From contig JALWKH010000230.1 of NCBI GenBank assembly GCA_026996635.1, positions 1-15,417 on the forward strand: 15,417 bases of DNA, in the 5' to 3' direction. The notes below the pieces were generated by a model that saw nothing but the letters and a program-made list of their open reading frames with translations, was not told where the DNA came from and searched no databases. Of the stretch, positions 1 through 5,774 are shown in pieces. This stretch comes from Bacteroidales bacterium. GTDB lineage: Bacteria > Bacteroidota > Bacteroidia > Bacteroidales > JALTDM01. Made by a program: the position numbers and the translations under genes. Every line of letters starts with the position of its first letter. Within the stretch, counting starts at the first letter, position 1.

Positions 1-30
1 ATTTTAAGTTTTGTTTGATGCAGATGTACC

Positions 31-160
31 GCTCCTACGGAGCTGTTTTTTAAAGAGGATGAGTAATTTACATAGGTTTTGCACTTAACGGTGCAATATA
101 TAAATTGCAGATAGTTATTTGTACAGTTTCAAGGATATCGCACTTAATAGTGCTTTTTTA
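31..160 (+). repeat. Triple hairpin array ending in a T-run
   Basis: Three inverted repeats follow one another: GCTCC-TAC-GGAGC (31-43), GCAC-loop-GTGC (81-94) and GCACT-TAAT-AGTGC (140-153). The last is followed by six T, so on the + strand it looks like an intrinsic terminator. The linkers before the second and third hairpins (cataggtttt, tcaaggatatc) resemble the linkers in the arrays near 234, 1723 and 12608. It may be the 3' region of a + strand gene lying left of the window; that is inference. Confidence 0.7.
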
Positions 161-227
161 ATTCCTGTAAGAGCGTAATTTCTGTAATAAAGCAATTTCC
201 CCCTTTGTAAGAAGAAACAAGGGAAAG

Positions 228-297
228 AAAAAAGTTCCGATAGGAACGAAACCTTTGTAACAATATAAAACAGTCAAATATACAGCGCCGTTGGTGC
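228..297 (-). repeat. Double hairpin array, opposite orientation, upstream of aroE
   Basis: Two hairpins, GTTCC-GATA-GGAAC (234-247) and GCGCC-GTT-GGTGC (285-297), lie about 51 bp apart. Read on the - strand the first is followed by TTTTTT, giving terminator form opposite to the array at 31-160. The segment beside each hairpin recurs at 50-bp steps (cctttgtaa near 202, acctttgtaa at 251, atttttgcaa at 301). The second stem needs one G-U pair, which works only in + strand RNA, so the functional strand is uncertain. The array ends 32 bases before the aroE start. Confidence 0.65.
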
Positions 298-329
298 GAA
301 ATTTTTGCAAGACAATAATATATAATAAA

Positions 330-1166
330 ATGAAAACCTTAGCAGTAATCGGCAATCCCATATCACACTCCAAAAGCCCGCAAATTTTCAGGCATTTGTC
401 ATCTGTAACGCAAACTCCACTCAAATACGGCAGAATAGAATTGCCTGTAGATTGCAACACTGCCCTTTTCCGTAAAGTTGCCCTTTCGTTAGATGCAGTA
501 AATGTTACTTCACCATTCAAAGAACTTGCAGTAAAAGCAGCTGACGAATTAAGCGACGAGGTCAAAAAAATAAATGCATGCAACTTGCTTGTCAACCACA
601 ACGGCAAACTAACAGCATACAACACAGATATTTACGGCATAAACAAAAACCTCGAAACATACAAAAACGGCAACATTCTCATTCTTGGTGCGGGAGGTGC
701 CGCCAAAGCCGCCGCTTATTTGCTTTCACATAAAAGACTACCTGCTTTTATTTACAACCGTACGGCAAATAAAGCCAAAAGTCTTGCAGAACAATTTAAC
801 TTGCAATTTATTACAGCAGAAAAACTCACAAAAGCAAATTTTACCACAATAATAAACACGGTACCTTCAGCCGGTTTTGTCGGCAATGTGCTAAAGGCAA
901 TAAATTCTCCCGTTGATATATTCATTGATGCAATTTACCCCGCGCCCCTCTACTCCACTAATACCCAAATTAAACATTATATTCCGGGTGAAGTTTGGCT
1001 GTGGTCACAGGCAATAAAAGGTTTTGAGATTATCACCGGCAAAAAAGTCGAATTAGATGGATTTCCAGAAATACAAGCACCTAAAACTCAAAGAAAGATT
1101 GCTTTGGATAATCCTGAAGGAATAAGGCAACTTATTGATCTTGACAATATTGTAACAATAAAATAA
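330..1166 (+). CDS. aroE: Shikimate dehydrogenase (AroE)
   Basis: The 278-residue product should reduce 3-dehydroshikimate to shikimate with NADPH, step four of chorismate synthesis, in the cytoplasm. The substrate-binding SHSKS lies at residues 12-16, the catalytic lysine in NVTSPFK is K64, NACN spans 82-85, and the paired aspartate in YNTD is D100. An NADP-binding GAGGAAKA loop follows, then a YNRT segment, and QAIKGFE near the end supplies the substrate-contacting Gln. The ATG at 330 is preferred over an in-frame upstream start at 291, because that start would add 13 residues before the family's N-terminus and lies inside the hairpin repeat. The C-terminus runs about 30 residues past the usual end; the role of this tail is unknown. 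The gene appears monocistronic and no clear TAnnTTTG box precedes it. Confidence 0.96.
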   Translation: MKTLAVIGNPISHSKSPQIFRHLSSVTQTPLKYGRIELPVDCNTALFRKVALSLDAVNVTSPFKELAVKAADELSDEVKKINACNLLVNHNGKLTAYNTDIYGINKNLETYKNGNILILGAGGAAKAAAYLLSHKRLPAFIYNRTANKAKSLAEQFNLQFITAEKLTKANFTTIINTVPSAGFVGNVLKAINSPVDIFIDAIYPAPLYSTNTQIKHYIPGEVWLWSQAIKGFEIITGKKVELDGFPEIQAPKTQRKIALDNPEGIRQLIDLDNIVTIK

Positions 1167-1246
1167 CATTGTTCCATTACAATTGCAGTAGTGCGTTAGC
1201 CGGGTCAAAATAGTGGAGTTTCGGTGGCGTGAATGGCAAAACAACC

Positions 1247-1351
1247 CCGTCATTGCGAGCGAATGTAATGAGCGTAGCAATCTGCTAAAATAATGAGATA
1301 CTCACGCACCTTTCGGTGCTCAGTATGACGGTGGGTGTGAATGAGATTATT
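1247..1351 (+). repeat. 105-bp dispersed repeat, copy A
   Basis: This segment matches the reverse complement of 8681-8787 at roughly 90 % identity by eye, with four short indels. It opens with ccgtcattgcgagcgaatg, a motif of the 'cgtcattgcgag...' type that I recall as common in many bacterial genomes. It contains a small hairpin GCACC-TTTC-GGTGC (1306-1319). Translation gives SLHSLAMT-like nonsense peptides, which is typical of such repeats and no evidence of a gene. Confidence 0.85.
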
Positions 1352-1362
1352 AGGCCCCTAAA

Positions 1363-1490
1363 TCTTCTCCAGAAATGTAGAGATTTTGAAACAAATAGAG
1401 ATTCCAAAACAATAAGATTCTGAAACAAGTTAAGAATGACATCTTCGGAATGACGTTGTTCAGAATAACGTCTTCGAAATAGGCTCTCGA
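1363..1490 (+). repeat. 18-mer tandem repeat passing into 15-mer repeat, copy 1
   Basis: Units of about 18 bp of the form agattytgaaacaaatag occupy roughly 1381-1434. They pass directly into 14-15 bp units of the form aatgacgttgttcag (1435-1448, 1449-1463, 1464-1477, 1478-1490). The same two-part order recurs at 8281-8435 on the same strand. The 18-mer explains the periodic NLFQNL-type peptides in the reverse frames. Confidence 0.75.
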
Positions 1491-1716
1491 AGGAGGAAAA
1501 TAAGAATAACGAATATCCAATATTGAATATCAATTTTAGAAGTTTCTATCATTTATCATCCATCATTCGTTGTTGTTTATTCGACATTCTTAAATCAAAA
1601 CTTATCCACCTGATAAACTGCTCCGAACAGGTTTCAACGGGAAACACAAAGGGATTATTGAAAAAAGCCAATCAAAAAAGGTAAAACCGAATATCAACCG
1701 CAAAAAAACAACAACC
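1491..1716. other. Gene-free stretch with nothing recognised
   Basis: This AT-rich stretch between the 15-mer repeat and the next hairpin pair has no plausible reading frame, RNA gene or insertion-sequence end that I can see. It holds one DnaA-box-like nonamer (TTATCCACC, 1602-1610). It also shares a short phrase, tccgaacaggtt, with the region near 8135. Confidence 0.5.
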
Positions 1717-1776
1717 AAAAAAGTCTCGTAGAGACAAAAACTTTATAGAAAAAAAACATCATAGCTCCGTAGGAGC
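1717..1776 (-). repeat. Hairpin pair with T-run, downstream of the osmC-family gene
   Basis: Read on the - strand: hairpin GCTCC-TAC-GGAGC (1776-1764), a linker ending ctataaagttttt, then hairpin GTCTC-TAC-GAGAC (1735-1723) followed by six T. This is the same layout as 12601-12669, with different stem bases in the second hairpin. It lies beyond the stronger terminator at 1786-1815, so it would be a second stop for transcripts leaving the osmC-family gene. Confidence 0.7.
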
Positions 1777-1785
1777 GGAACAAAA

Positions 1786-1815
1786 ACAAAAAAGGGCTAC
1801 CCTACGGCAGCCCTT
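1786..1815 (-). terminator. Intrinsic terminator of the osmC-family gene
   Basis: On the - strand, arm AAGGGCT (1815-1809) pairs with AGCCCTT (1798-1792) around a ten-base loop and is followed by a T-rich run. Two inner CC/GG pairs around GTA can extend the stem. It starts 24 bases after the stop codon at 1840. Confidence 0.85.
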
Positions 1816-1839
1816 CCCAATGTAAACAAAGCTGTATGC

Positions 1840-2262
1840 TTAATCAATATTGTTAACCTTAATTTCGTAAGTCATGTCAATAACTTGCTTGTAAACATAA
1901 CTTACTCCGCAATACCTGTCTTGACTTAAATTTACGGCTTTTTCAAGCTTATCCATCGGCAAATCCTTGCCTGTAAATTCATAAATCAAATGTATTTTTT
2001 TGTAATGCTTGGGATGTTCTTCCGTAAGTTCGGCATCAGCATGCACCTTGAAATCCTTTACATCCACGCGCATCTTTTTTAGAATGGAAATCACATCCAT
2101 ACCCGTGCAACCTAGAAGTGAAGTCAACATAAGCGGTTTAGGTCTGGGACCTCTATCCTTTCCACCTACGCGTTCTTCTGCATCTAATACTATCTTATGA
2201 CCGTTTACTTCACCCTCAAAAGCCAAATCTTCCATCCAAGTAACTGTTTGTGTATCTTTCAT
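1840..2262 (-). CDS. OsmC/Ohr-family protein (YhfA-like)
   Basis: This 140-residue cytoplasmic protein belongs to the OsmC superfamily of small dimeric thiol proteins, whose best-studied members reduce organic hydroperoxides with two cysteines. Both cysteines are present: C52 in LLGCTGMDV at the start of the central helix, and C118 in SQDRYCGVSYV. R37 in the KDRGPRPKP segment before the helix is a candidate for the catalytic arginine. The spacing of the motifs and the phrase MDVISILKK resemble the YhfA-like branch more than Ohr, so the substrate is open; peroxide detoxification is inference. An exact TAnnTTTG box lies 29 bases upstream and a strong terminator follows, suggesting a single-gene transcript although kdsB lies just upstream on the same strand. 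Confidence 0.9.
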   Translation of the reverse strand: MKDTQTVTWMEDLAFEGEVNGHKIVLDAEERVGGKDRGPRPKPLMLTSLLGCTGMDVISILKKMRVDVKDFKVHADAELTEEHPKHYKKIHLIYEFTGKDLPMDKLEKAVNLSQDRYCGVSYVYKQVIDMTYEIKVNNID

Positions 2263-2291
2263 ACCCTTTTAGTTTTTAGTTTTTTGCAGCA

Positions 2292-2299
2292 CAAAAGTA
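2292..2299 (-). promoter_or_regulatory. -7 box (TACTTTTG) of the osmC-family gene
   Basis: An exact match to the Bacteroidota TAnnTTTG element on the - strand, predicting a leader of about 20 bases. No TTG is seen 17-23 bases further upstream, so the -33 half is weak or absent. Confidence 0.55.
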
Positions 2300-2330
2300 A
2301 CTACTATTTTTTAATTACATATGCCTAAAT

Positions 2331-3092
2331 TCAGCTATTTGCATCTAAACCTCCGGCACGCAAGAACCCTTCCGCTTTTTCAACATCTTCCGGCACATCA
2401 ACCGATATGGTTTCAGATTCGGTAACGGCTGTTTTTATGCGGTAGCCGTGTTGAAGCCACCTCAACTGCTCAAGCGATTCGGCTTGCTCTGCACCGGTAG
2501 GATCTAGTGTGGTAATTTCAAAAAGCACTTCCCTACGGTATCCGTAAATACCAATGTGCTTATAAAATTCAGTTTTTTCAAACCAATTTTCCTTTTCTTC
2601 ACCTCTCACATAAGGTATTGTGCTGCGACTGAAATACAAAGCATAGCCTTTACTGTCAAAAACAACCTTCGGGATATTCGGGTCAAAAATTTCCTCTTTG
2701 TTTTTAATTCTTTTAATAAGTGTTGATATATGTGCTTGTTTGTTCTTTTCAAGCAACCTTATCACTTTTTTTATCTGATCGGGGTCGATAAACGGCTCGT
2801 CTCCCTGAACATTTACTGCTACGCTGTAGTTTCCCGTGATTTTCATAAGAGCTTCCGCACATCTTTCCGTTCCGCTGTTGTGAAACACTGAAGTCATCAC
2901 AACATTGCCGCCAAAAGATTTTACTTCACTTTCAATCCTTTCATCATCTGTAGCCACATACACATCATTGCCCGTAAGTGCTGCCCTCTCATACACACGC
3001 CTAATCATAGATTTCCCGGCTATCTTTGCAAGCGGCTTGCCGGGGAACCGGCTCGATTTATACCTTGCAGGTATTATTATTACTGCTTTCAT
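2331..3092 (-). CDS. kdsB: CMP-KDO synthetase (KdsB)
   Basis: The 253-residue enzyme (E. coli KdsB has 248) should activate 3-deoxy-D-manno-octulosonate with CTP to give CMP-KDO, which is used to build the inner core of lipopolysaccharide; it acts in the cytoplasm. Visible family motifs in order are the nucleotide-binding PARYKSSRFPGKPL at the N-terminus, VATDDERI, HNSGTERCAEA, VNVQGDEPFIDP with the likely metal-binding aspartate, EQLRWLQHGY and the C-terminal SVDVPEDVEKAE. An in-frame ATG exists 24 bases further upstream (3116). The ATG at 3092 is chosen because the protein then begins at the family's usual MKAVIIIPAR and because the likely -7 box at 3114-3121 overlaps the upstream start. 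It is divergent from the gene at 3186. Confidence 0.96.
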   Translation of the reverse strand: MKAVIIIPARYKSSRFPGKPLAKIAGKSMIRRVYERAALTGNDVYVATDDERIESEVKSFGGNVVMTSVFHNSGTERCAEALMKITGNYSVAVNVQGDEPFIDPDQIKKVIRLLEKNKQAHISTLIKRIKNKEEIFDPNIPKVVFDSKGYALYFSRSTIPYVRGEEKENWFEKTEFYKHIGIYGYRREVLFEITTLDPTGAEQAESLEQLRWLQHGYRIKTAVTESETISVDVPEDVEKAEGFLRAGGLDANS

Positions 3093-3113
3093 CCTGATTT
3101 TGTTAATAAATTG

Positions 3114-3121
3114 CAAAAATA
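3114..3121 (-). promoter_or_regulatory. -7 box (TATTTTTG) of kdsB
   Basis: An exact TAnnTTTG on the - strand, 21 bases before the chosen ATG. It overlaps the alternative start at 3116 and therefore argues against that start. A TTG occurs upstream at only 14-base spacing, which is too short for the usual pair. Confidence 0.5.
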
Positions 3122-3173
3122 ATATAAATTGACAGCAACGGATAGCTGCTTTTTTATACTTTTACAGGATAAA

Positions 3174-3181
3174 TAAATTTG
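3174..3181 (+). promoter_or_regulatory. Candidate -7 box (TAAATTTG) of the small secreted-protein gene
   Basis: An exact TAnnTTTG lies only four bases before the ATG at 3186. If it is used, transcription would begin at or next to the start codon and the mRNA would be nearly leaderless. It could also be a chance match in AT-rich sequence. Confidence 0.35.
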
Positions 3182-3185
3182 CATT

Positions 3186-3734
3186 ATGCTTAATATTCTT
3201 TTGGCTGTCTTGATTACATTCTCAATAAACGGAAACGGTAAAAAAGCAGATTATTACCTAAAGGCTGACAGCATTTACACAACTAAATTTGGAAATTATC
3301 TTGTATTGGCAAACATTTATTATGACAACGGCACAAAAAAAACAAATGACGATGTTGTATTTTGCAGAACCGCATATTTGTTGACAACCACCAAGAAAAT
3401 CAAAAAGCAATTAAAAAAATTTTCCGGGCTCAAAGTAAAAAAATTACCGGCTTTATCCCACACACAATACCACTTGGTTCAAACAACTACATACACAATG
3501 TTAAATAACGAAAGATTTATGGATGTTTTTTACGGAATAAAGATGTTTACATTTGCTTCGATCTCACCCGTTGAAGGAGTTTGTAATCCGGATAATTGCA
3601 TCTGTATAACAAAATGTGCGGTAGGTAAAAAACGCATACCGATAAAAAAACTGAAACCCGGCAAATACAGGTTTGTAGCAGTTTCTACCCAACGGAAAGA
3701 ATTTGCAACATTTATGTTTACGAAAACTAAGTGA
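3186..3734 (+). CDS. Putative secreted protein of unknown function
   Basis: I do not recognise this 182-residue protein. It starts with a hydrophobic stretch (residues 2-14, LNILLAVLITFSI) that could be a signal peptide, although the usual positive charge before it is missing; export is inference. The rest is Lys-, Tyr- and Thr-rich and looks like beta structure. Five cysteines are present: C60 and a cluster C133, C138, C140, C144 (CX4CXCX3C in VCNPDNCICITKC), which could form disulfides or bind metal. The tail KKLKPGKYRFVAVS resembles the end of a beta-sandwich domain. An in-frame stop at 3174 makes 3186 the first possible ATG. Its 3' end overlaps the convergent murA gene by eight bases. Coding is supported by length and composition, not by a family match. 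Confidence 0.7.
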   Translation: MLNILLAVLITFSINGNGKKADYYLKADSIYTTKFGNYLVLANIYYDNGTKKTNDDVVFCRTAYLLTTTKKIKKQLKKFSGLKVKKLPALSHTQYHLVQTTTYTMLNNERFMDVFYGIKMFTFASISPVEGVCNPDNCICITKCAVGKKRIPIKKLKPGKYRFVAVSTQRKEFATFMFTKTK

Positions 3735-5043
3735 TGGAAATACGCTTAATTTTTGCTCCTATCTTGTTTAGGCGCTCTTCTATCTTTTCGTAACCACGGT
3801 CTATCTGCTCAATATTGTGAATCGTGCTTGTACCGTTTGCACTCATTGCGGCAATGAGCAAAGCTACCCCGGCCCTAATATCCGGCGAGCTCATTGTTGT
3901 AGCCCTAAGATTATATTCACGGTTTATTCCTATTACGGTGGCACGGTGCGGATCACACAAAATAATCTGTGCCCCCATATCTATCAGCTTATCTACAAAA
4001 AACAAACGGCTTTCGAACATCTTTTGGTGGATAAGCACACTACCCTTTGCCTGAATTGCCGTTACCAAAAAAACGCTTATCAAGTCAGGAGTAAGAGCAG
4101 GCCAAATTCCGTCGGAAATTGTCATTATGGATCCGTCCACAAACTTTTTGATTTGGTAATGTTCGTGCACGGGTATATGAAGCCCTTCTTCCGTAAATTC
4201 TACATTAACACCAATCTTTTCGAACGATTTCGGAATTATGCCTAAATGTTCCTCTTTTACATCTTTAATTGTAATATCGGAAGCGGTAATAGCGGCAAGT
4301 CCTATAATACTGCCGACTTCAATCATATCGGGCAACACCTCGTGTGTTGTACCGTGTAGTTCCTCTACTCCTTCAATTGTGAGAAGATTTGACCCTATAC
4401 CCGAAATTTTTGCTCCCATTGAATTGAGCATACGGCAAAGCTGCTGCACATAAGGCTCGCTGGCAGCATTGTAAATAACCGTTTTGCCTTTGGCAAGGGT
4501 TGCCGCCATTACAATATTTGCAGTTCCGGTTACCGATGCCTCATCAAGGAGCATATATGTGCCTTCCAGCCTGCCATTCGACTTAAAAGCATAAACCTTG
4601 CTGTCAGGCTCATACTGAAAATCGGCACCCAAAGCAGTAAGACCCTGCACGTGTACATCCAACCTGCGACGGCCTATTTTGTCTCCGCCCGGAGAAGGGA
4701 TAATACCGATTCCAAAGCGTGCAAGCAAAGGTCCTACAATGAGAATTGATCCCCGCAACTTAGTTGCAAGTTTGAAAAACGACGGGGAATAAAGCATATC
4801 AATATTTACCTCATCGGCCTTGAAAGTATATGTATGGTCTCCCGACTTCTTTACTTTAACACCGAGTTCTTCAAGGATTTTAATCAGATTATTTACATCC
4901 CTGATGTCGGGAAGATTGCTTATTGTAACCTCTTCTTTGGTAAGCAAAACGGCAGAAAGCACCTGAAGTGCCTCATTTTTGGCACCTTGTGGCACAAAAG
5001 TACCGCTAAGCCTGGTTCCGCCTTCTACCTGAAATATTGACAT
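3727..5043 (-). CDS. murA: UDP-N-acetylglucosamine 1-carboxyvinyltransferase (MurA)
   Basis: This enzyme transfers enolpyruvate from phosphoenolpyruvate to UDP-GlcNAc, the first committed step of peptidoglycan synthesis, in the cytoplasm. At 438 residues it is full length for the EPSP-synthase fold. Key residues are visible: K22-N23 in GAKNEALQ, R97, R126 in the IGRRRLD loop, the TPDL aspartate that matches E. coli D305, the ESRLFF arginine and the DRGY arginine near the C-terminus. The active-site loop reads SPGGDKIG, so the residue equal to E. coli Cys115 is D121. This exchange is known from other bacteria to keep activity but block covalent modification by fosfomycin. The start codon shares one base with the stop of the upstream DUF4290 gene, implying translational coupling. 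The 3' end overlaps the gene at 3186-3734 by eight bases. Confidence 0.97.
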   Translation of the reverse strand: MSIFQVEGGTRLSGTFVPQGAKNEALQVLSAVLLTKEEVTISNLPDIRDVNNLIKILEELGVKVKKSGDHTYTFKADEVNIDMLYSPSFFKLATKLRGSILIVGPLLARFGIGIIPSPGGDKIGRRRLDVHVQGLTALGADFQYEPDSKVYAFKSNGRLEGTYMLLDEASVTGTANIVMAATLAKGKTVIYNAASEPYVQQLCRMLNSMGAKISGIGSNLLTIEGVEELHGTTHEVLPDMIEVGSIIGLAAITASDITIKDVKEEHLGIIPKSFEKIGVNVEFTEEGLHIPVHEHYQIKKFVDGSIMTISDGIWPALTPDLISVFLVTAIQAKGSVLIHQKMFESRLFFVDKLIDMGAQIILCDPHRATVIGINREYNLRATTMSSPDIRAGVALLIAAMSANGTSTIHNIEQIDRGYEKIEERLNKIGAKIKRISIT

Positions 5044-5687
5044 TACCTGCGACCGTTATTATTACGGTTATTGTTGTTATTATTGTTTTGTTGTTGACGT
5101 CGCCTGTTATTATTGTTGTTGTTATTATTATTATTGTTTTTAATAAGGTCTCTTAATGGCAACAATCTTATTTCATTTAGAGTATAATCCAATTTACCGC
5201 CTGTTATTTTCTTTATGTCTTCGAGTATAATATTGTCATTCACTTGTGCTTTGTTCCAAGTGGCATAAAGTTTTTTCATATGGTTGGCAGTAATTTCGGT
5301 AAGAAACCTCTTGTAGTTCTCGTCTTCCATTTCCGCTATTGTATTCAGCAAGTTTTCAATGTTTTTTCCGTAATACGGAAACATTATTTCATTTTTTCTG
5401 TATGGAAGTTTAGGCGGTTTCTTAGATAGTTCTTCAGGCGAAGGTAAAGGATACGGATAATCGATATCCAACTCGAAATTTGCCATCATAGCAAGATGAA
5501 ACCACAATTTATGTCTTTGGTTTGTGTGGGTTTTGTTGGTGATATTGCCCATTAGGTGGACAATGTATTTTGCCATTTCATTTCTTTTTTCCCTGTCTTC
5601 TATAGTTTTAAGGACATTTACGAGTTTTTGAATGTTCCTGCCATATTCGGGCAAGATAAGTTTTTCTCTTTGAGTGTTGTATTCCAT
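5043..5687 (-). CDS. DUF4290-family protein with Asn/Arg-rich tail
   Basis: The 214-residue product matches, from memory, the DUF4290 family of Bacteroidota: YNTQREKLILPEYGRNIQ at the N-terminus, MGNITNKT, HKLWFHLAMMANFELDIDYP in the middle, and a second copy-like phrase MFPYYGKNIENLLN. The two 'YGxNIxxLxN' phrases, at about residues 15-23 and 105-113, suggest an internal duplication. No signal peptide or membrane segment is visible, so it is probably cytoplasmic. Function is unknown; its place directly upstream of murA, with TAATG stop-start overlap, hints at a link to cell-wall synthesis but does not prove it. Residues 184-214 consist almost only of Asn, Arg and Gln and should be disordered. 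A TAnnTTTG box lies 39 bases upstream, so this gene heads the two-gene operon. Confidence 0.9.
   Translation of the reverse strand: MEYNTQREKLILPEYGRNIQKLVNVLKTIEDREKRNEMAKYIVHLMGNITNKTHTNQRHKLWFHLAMMANFELDIDYPYPLPSPEELSKKPPKLPYRKNEIMFPYYGKNIENLLNTIAEMEDENYKRFLTEITANHMKKLYATWNKAQVNDNIILEDIKKITGGKLDYTLNEIRLLPLRDLIKNNNNNNNNNNNRRRQQQNNNNNNNRNNNGRR
5046..5138 (-). repeat. AAY-codon repeat encoding the Asn/Arg/Gln tail
   Basis: Mixed AAC and AAT codons encode runs of 11, 7 and 3 Asn, separated by CGN/AGG (Arg) and CAA (Gln) codons, ending directly at the stop that overlaps murA. Because the units are triplets, slippage would change tail length without shifting the frame. The mixture of AAC and AAT shows it is not a fresh perfect microsatellite. 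Confidence 0.9.
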
Positions 5688-5726
5688 TTCTTTTGAAGTT
5701 TTTATTCTTTGTTAAAAATGCGGTTA

Positions 5727-5734
5727 CAAATATA
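5727..5734 (-). promoter_or_regulatory. -7 box (TATATTTG) of the DUF4290-murA operon
   Basis: An exact TAnnTTTG on the - strand, predicting a leader of about 33 bases. No TTG is seen at the expected -33 distance. Confidence 0.5.
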
Positions 5735-5774
5735 AATTGTTTATCTGATTGTTTTGGTGTAATAAATCATTTTT

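Noticed and set aside
31..297. CRISPR array, because repeats recur at about 50 bp
   Set aside because: The hairpins differ in sequence and the spacers contain conserved linkers, the opposite of a CRISPR; no cas gene is present.
158..625. A 155-residue reverse-strand frame overlapping aroE
   Set aside because: Most of it is antisense to aroE, which has all family motifs, and its remainder lies in the hairpin arrays.
1053..1533. Reverse-strand reading frames of 75 and 82 residues after aroE
   Set aside because: They translate the 105-bp repeat and the 18/15-mer repeat, giving periodic SLHSLAMT and NLFQNL phrases. No independent start signal or protein-like composition.
5046..5138. Phase-variable switch in the DUF4290 gene
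   Set aside because: The units are triplets, so slippage alters tail length but cannot switch the frame off; recorded as length variation only.
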